A DNA stretch of 46,063 nt. Source: Gammaproteobacteria bacterium (GTDB lineage Bacteria > Pseudomonadota > Gammaproteobacteria > Thiohalospirales > Thiohalospiraceae). The stretch lies in the NCBI GenBank assembly GCA_024277595.1, contig JAJRUV010000053.1:1-46063 (forward strand), given 5' to 3'. A program made the translations under genes and the position numbers. Positions 45,815-46,063 of this stretch are shown one piece after another (position 1 is the first letter of the stretch; each line of letters starts with the position of its first letter). The notes beneath the pieces are model-generated. The model was not told the DNA's origin. It saw only the letters and a list, made by a program, of their open reading frames with translations, and made no database searches.

Positions 45815-46063
45815 GAGTCTGCCGGACTTTCCGTTTGTAATCCGGTAAAATAACGGTACCCCGAAAGGCCACCCAAAGGGAAGCAAGATGGCTGTTAAAT
45901 TTATTCCTGTCGACCGAGACACCCCCTGTATTTTTCCACCGAGCGTGCAGGATTATCTACCGGACGACCATCTGGCGCGATTTGTGGTGGATATCGTGGA
46001 GCAGCTGGAGCTGAGTCACCTGTCAGCGGCGTACTCGGGTCGAGGCTCCAAACCTTTCCATCC
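45815..46063 (+). mobile_element. IS1182-like insertion sequence, left part, runs off the window
   Basis: It starts GAGTCTGCCGGACTTTCC right after CTAG (45811-45814), inside the ISL3 transposase gene. The end matches the terminal repeats of family A (GAGCCTGTCGGACTT) and B (GAGTCTGTCGG) miniature elements. The transposase gene begins at 45888. Confidence 0.85.
45888..46063 (+). CDS. IS1182-family transposase, N-terminal part
   Basis: The first 58 codons are within the window. MAVKFIPVDRDTPCIFPPSV and 'YLPDDHLARFVVDIVEQLEL' are typical of the N-terminus of IS1182/IS5-superfamily DDE transposases. AGGGAAG precedes the ATG. The DDE catalytic residues would lie beyond the window, so activity cannot be judged. 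It is the best candidate for the enzyme that mobilised the family A/B miniature elements. Confidence 0.85.
   Translation, partial: MAVKFIPVDRDTPCIFPPSVQDYLPDDHLARFVVDIVEQLELSHLSAAYSGRGSKPFH

Overview
The window looks like part of a gammaproteobacterial chromosome of moderate GC. It carries standard Gram-negative housekeeping genes (lpxA-type acyltransferase, porin, TolC, DsbA/DsbD, glmUS, accBC, prmA, mutL, uvrD, groESL), a glutathione reductase, a cytochrome c'-like protein and a perfect CIRCE/HrcA site in front of groES. No gene identifies genus or lifestyle. The number of small mobile repeats, two insertion sequences and several genes broken by single stop codons suggest a genome under relaxed selection, for example a host-associated lineage early in decay. 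That is inference.

Layout. 1-375: ends of two miniature elements, one nested in the other. 376-6051: a leftward efflux locus in the order tetR, hlyD-type adaptor, ABC permease, ABC ATPase, cytochrome c', tolC, with a promoter and palindromic operator at its head. 6052-6840: two tandem miniature elements. 6845-8841: gor and adk, leftward. 9081-10310: ppa and a 2-Cys peroxiredoxin, rightward. 10875-13454: groEL, groES and fxsA, leftward, with CIRCE. 13575-20574: cutA, dsbD, aroQ, accB, accC, prmA and a zinc-ribbon/DUF3426 protein, rightward. 20575-21542: repeat-rich non-coding DNA. 21543-24405: porin and an AMP-forming acyl-CoA ligase, leftward. 24603-25449: an xthA 3' fragment abutting a ccdAB toxin-antitoxin pair. 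25486-30169: prlC with an in-frame amber codon, an lpxA-like gene and mutL. 30267-30587: two abutting miniature elements. 30588-35802: a GGDEF/EAL protein, a TRAP-transporter remnant and uvrD. 36000-40584: response regulator, Hpt protein, glmS, glmU and a PilZ protein. 40740-44186: an endonuclease/exonuclease/phosphatase-family protein, an acetolactate synthase-like enzyme and dsbA. 44360-46063: a cNMP-binding gene broken by an ochre codon, then an ISL3-type IS interrupted by an IS1182-type IS.

The strongest unusual signal is the mobile-repeat ecology. (i) 158-159 bp elements with GAGYCTGTCGG ends are flanked by CTAG or CTGG, and their ends match the left end of the IS1182-like IS at 45815, the likely source of their transposase. 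(ii) A second CTAG-flanked family has 44-bp terminal inverted repeats. (iii) A 152-bp family has GTAACTAYTCAGC ends and makes 8-bp target duplications, as IS66-type elements do. (iv) A 28-30 bp palindrome occurs four times. Several of these sit within a few bases of stop codons, and one target site supplies a stop codon.

Other points: a DsbD with a duplicated N-terminal redox domain; an ABC/TolC efflux operon that includes a cytochrome c'; and four genes interrupted by single stop codons of all three kinds, which argues for decay rather than codon reassignment. I did not find a clear new defence or biosynthetic system.
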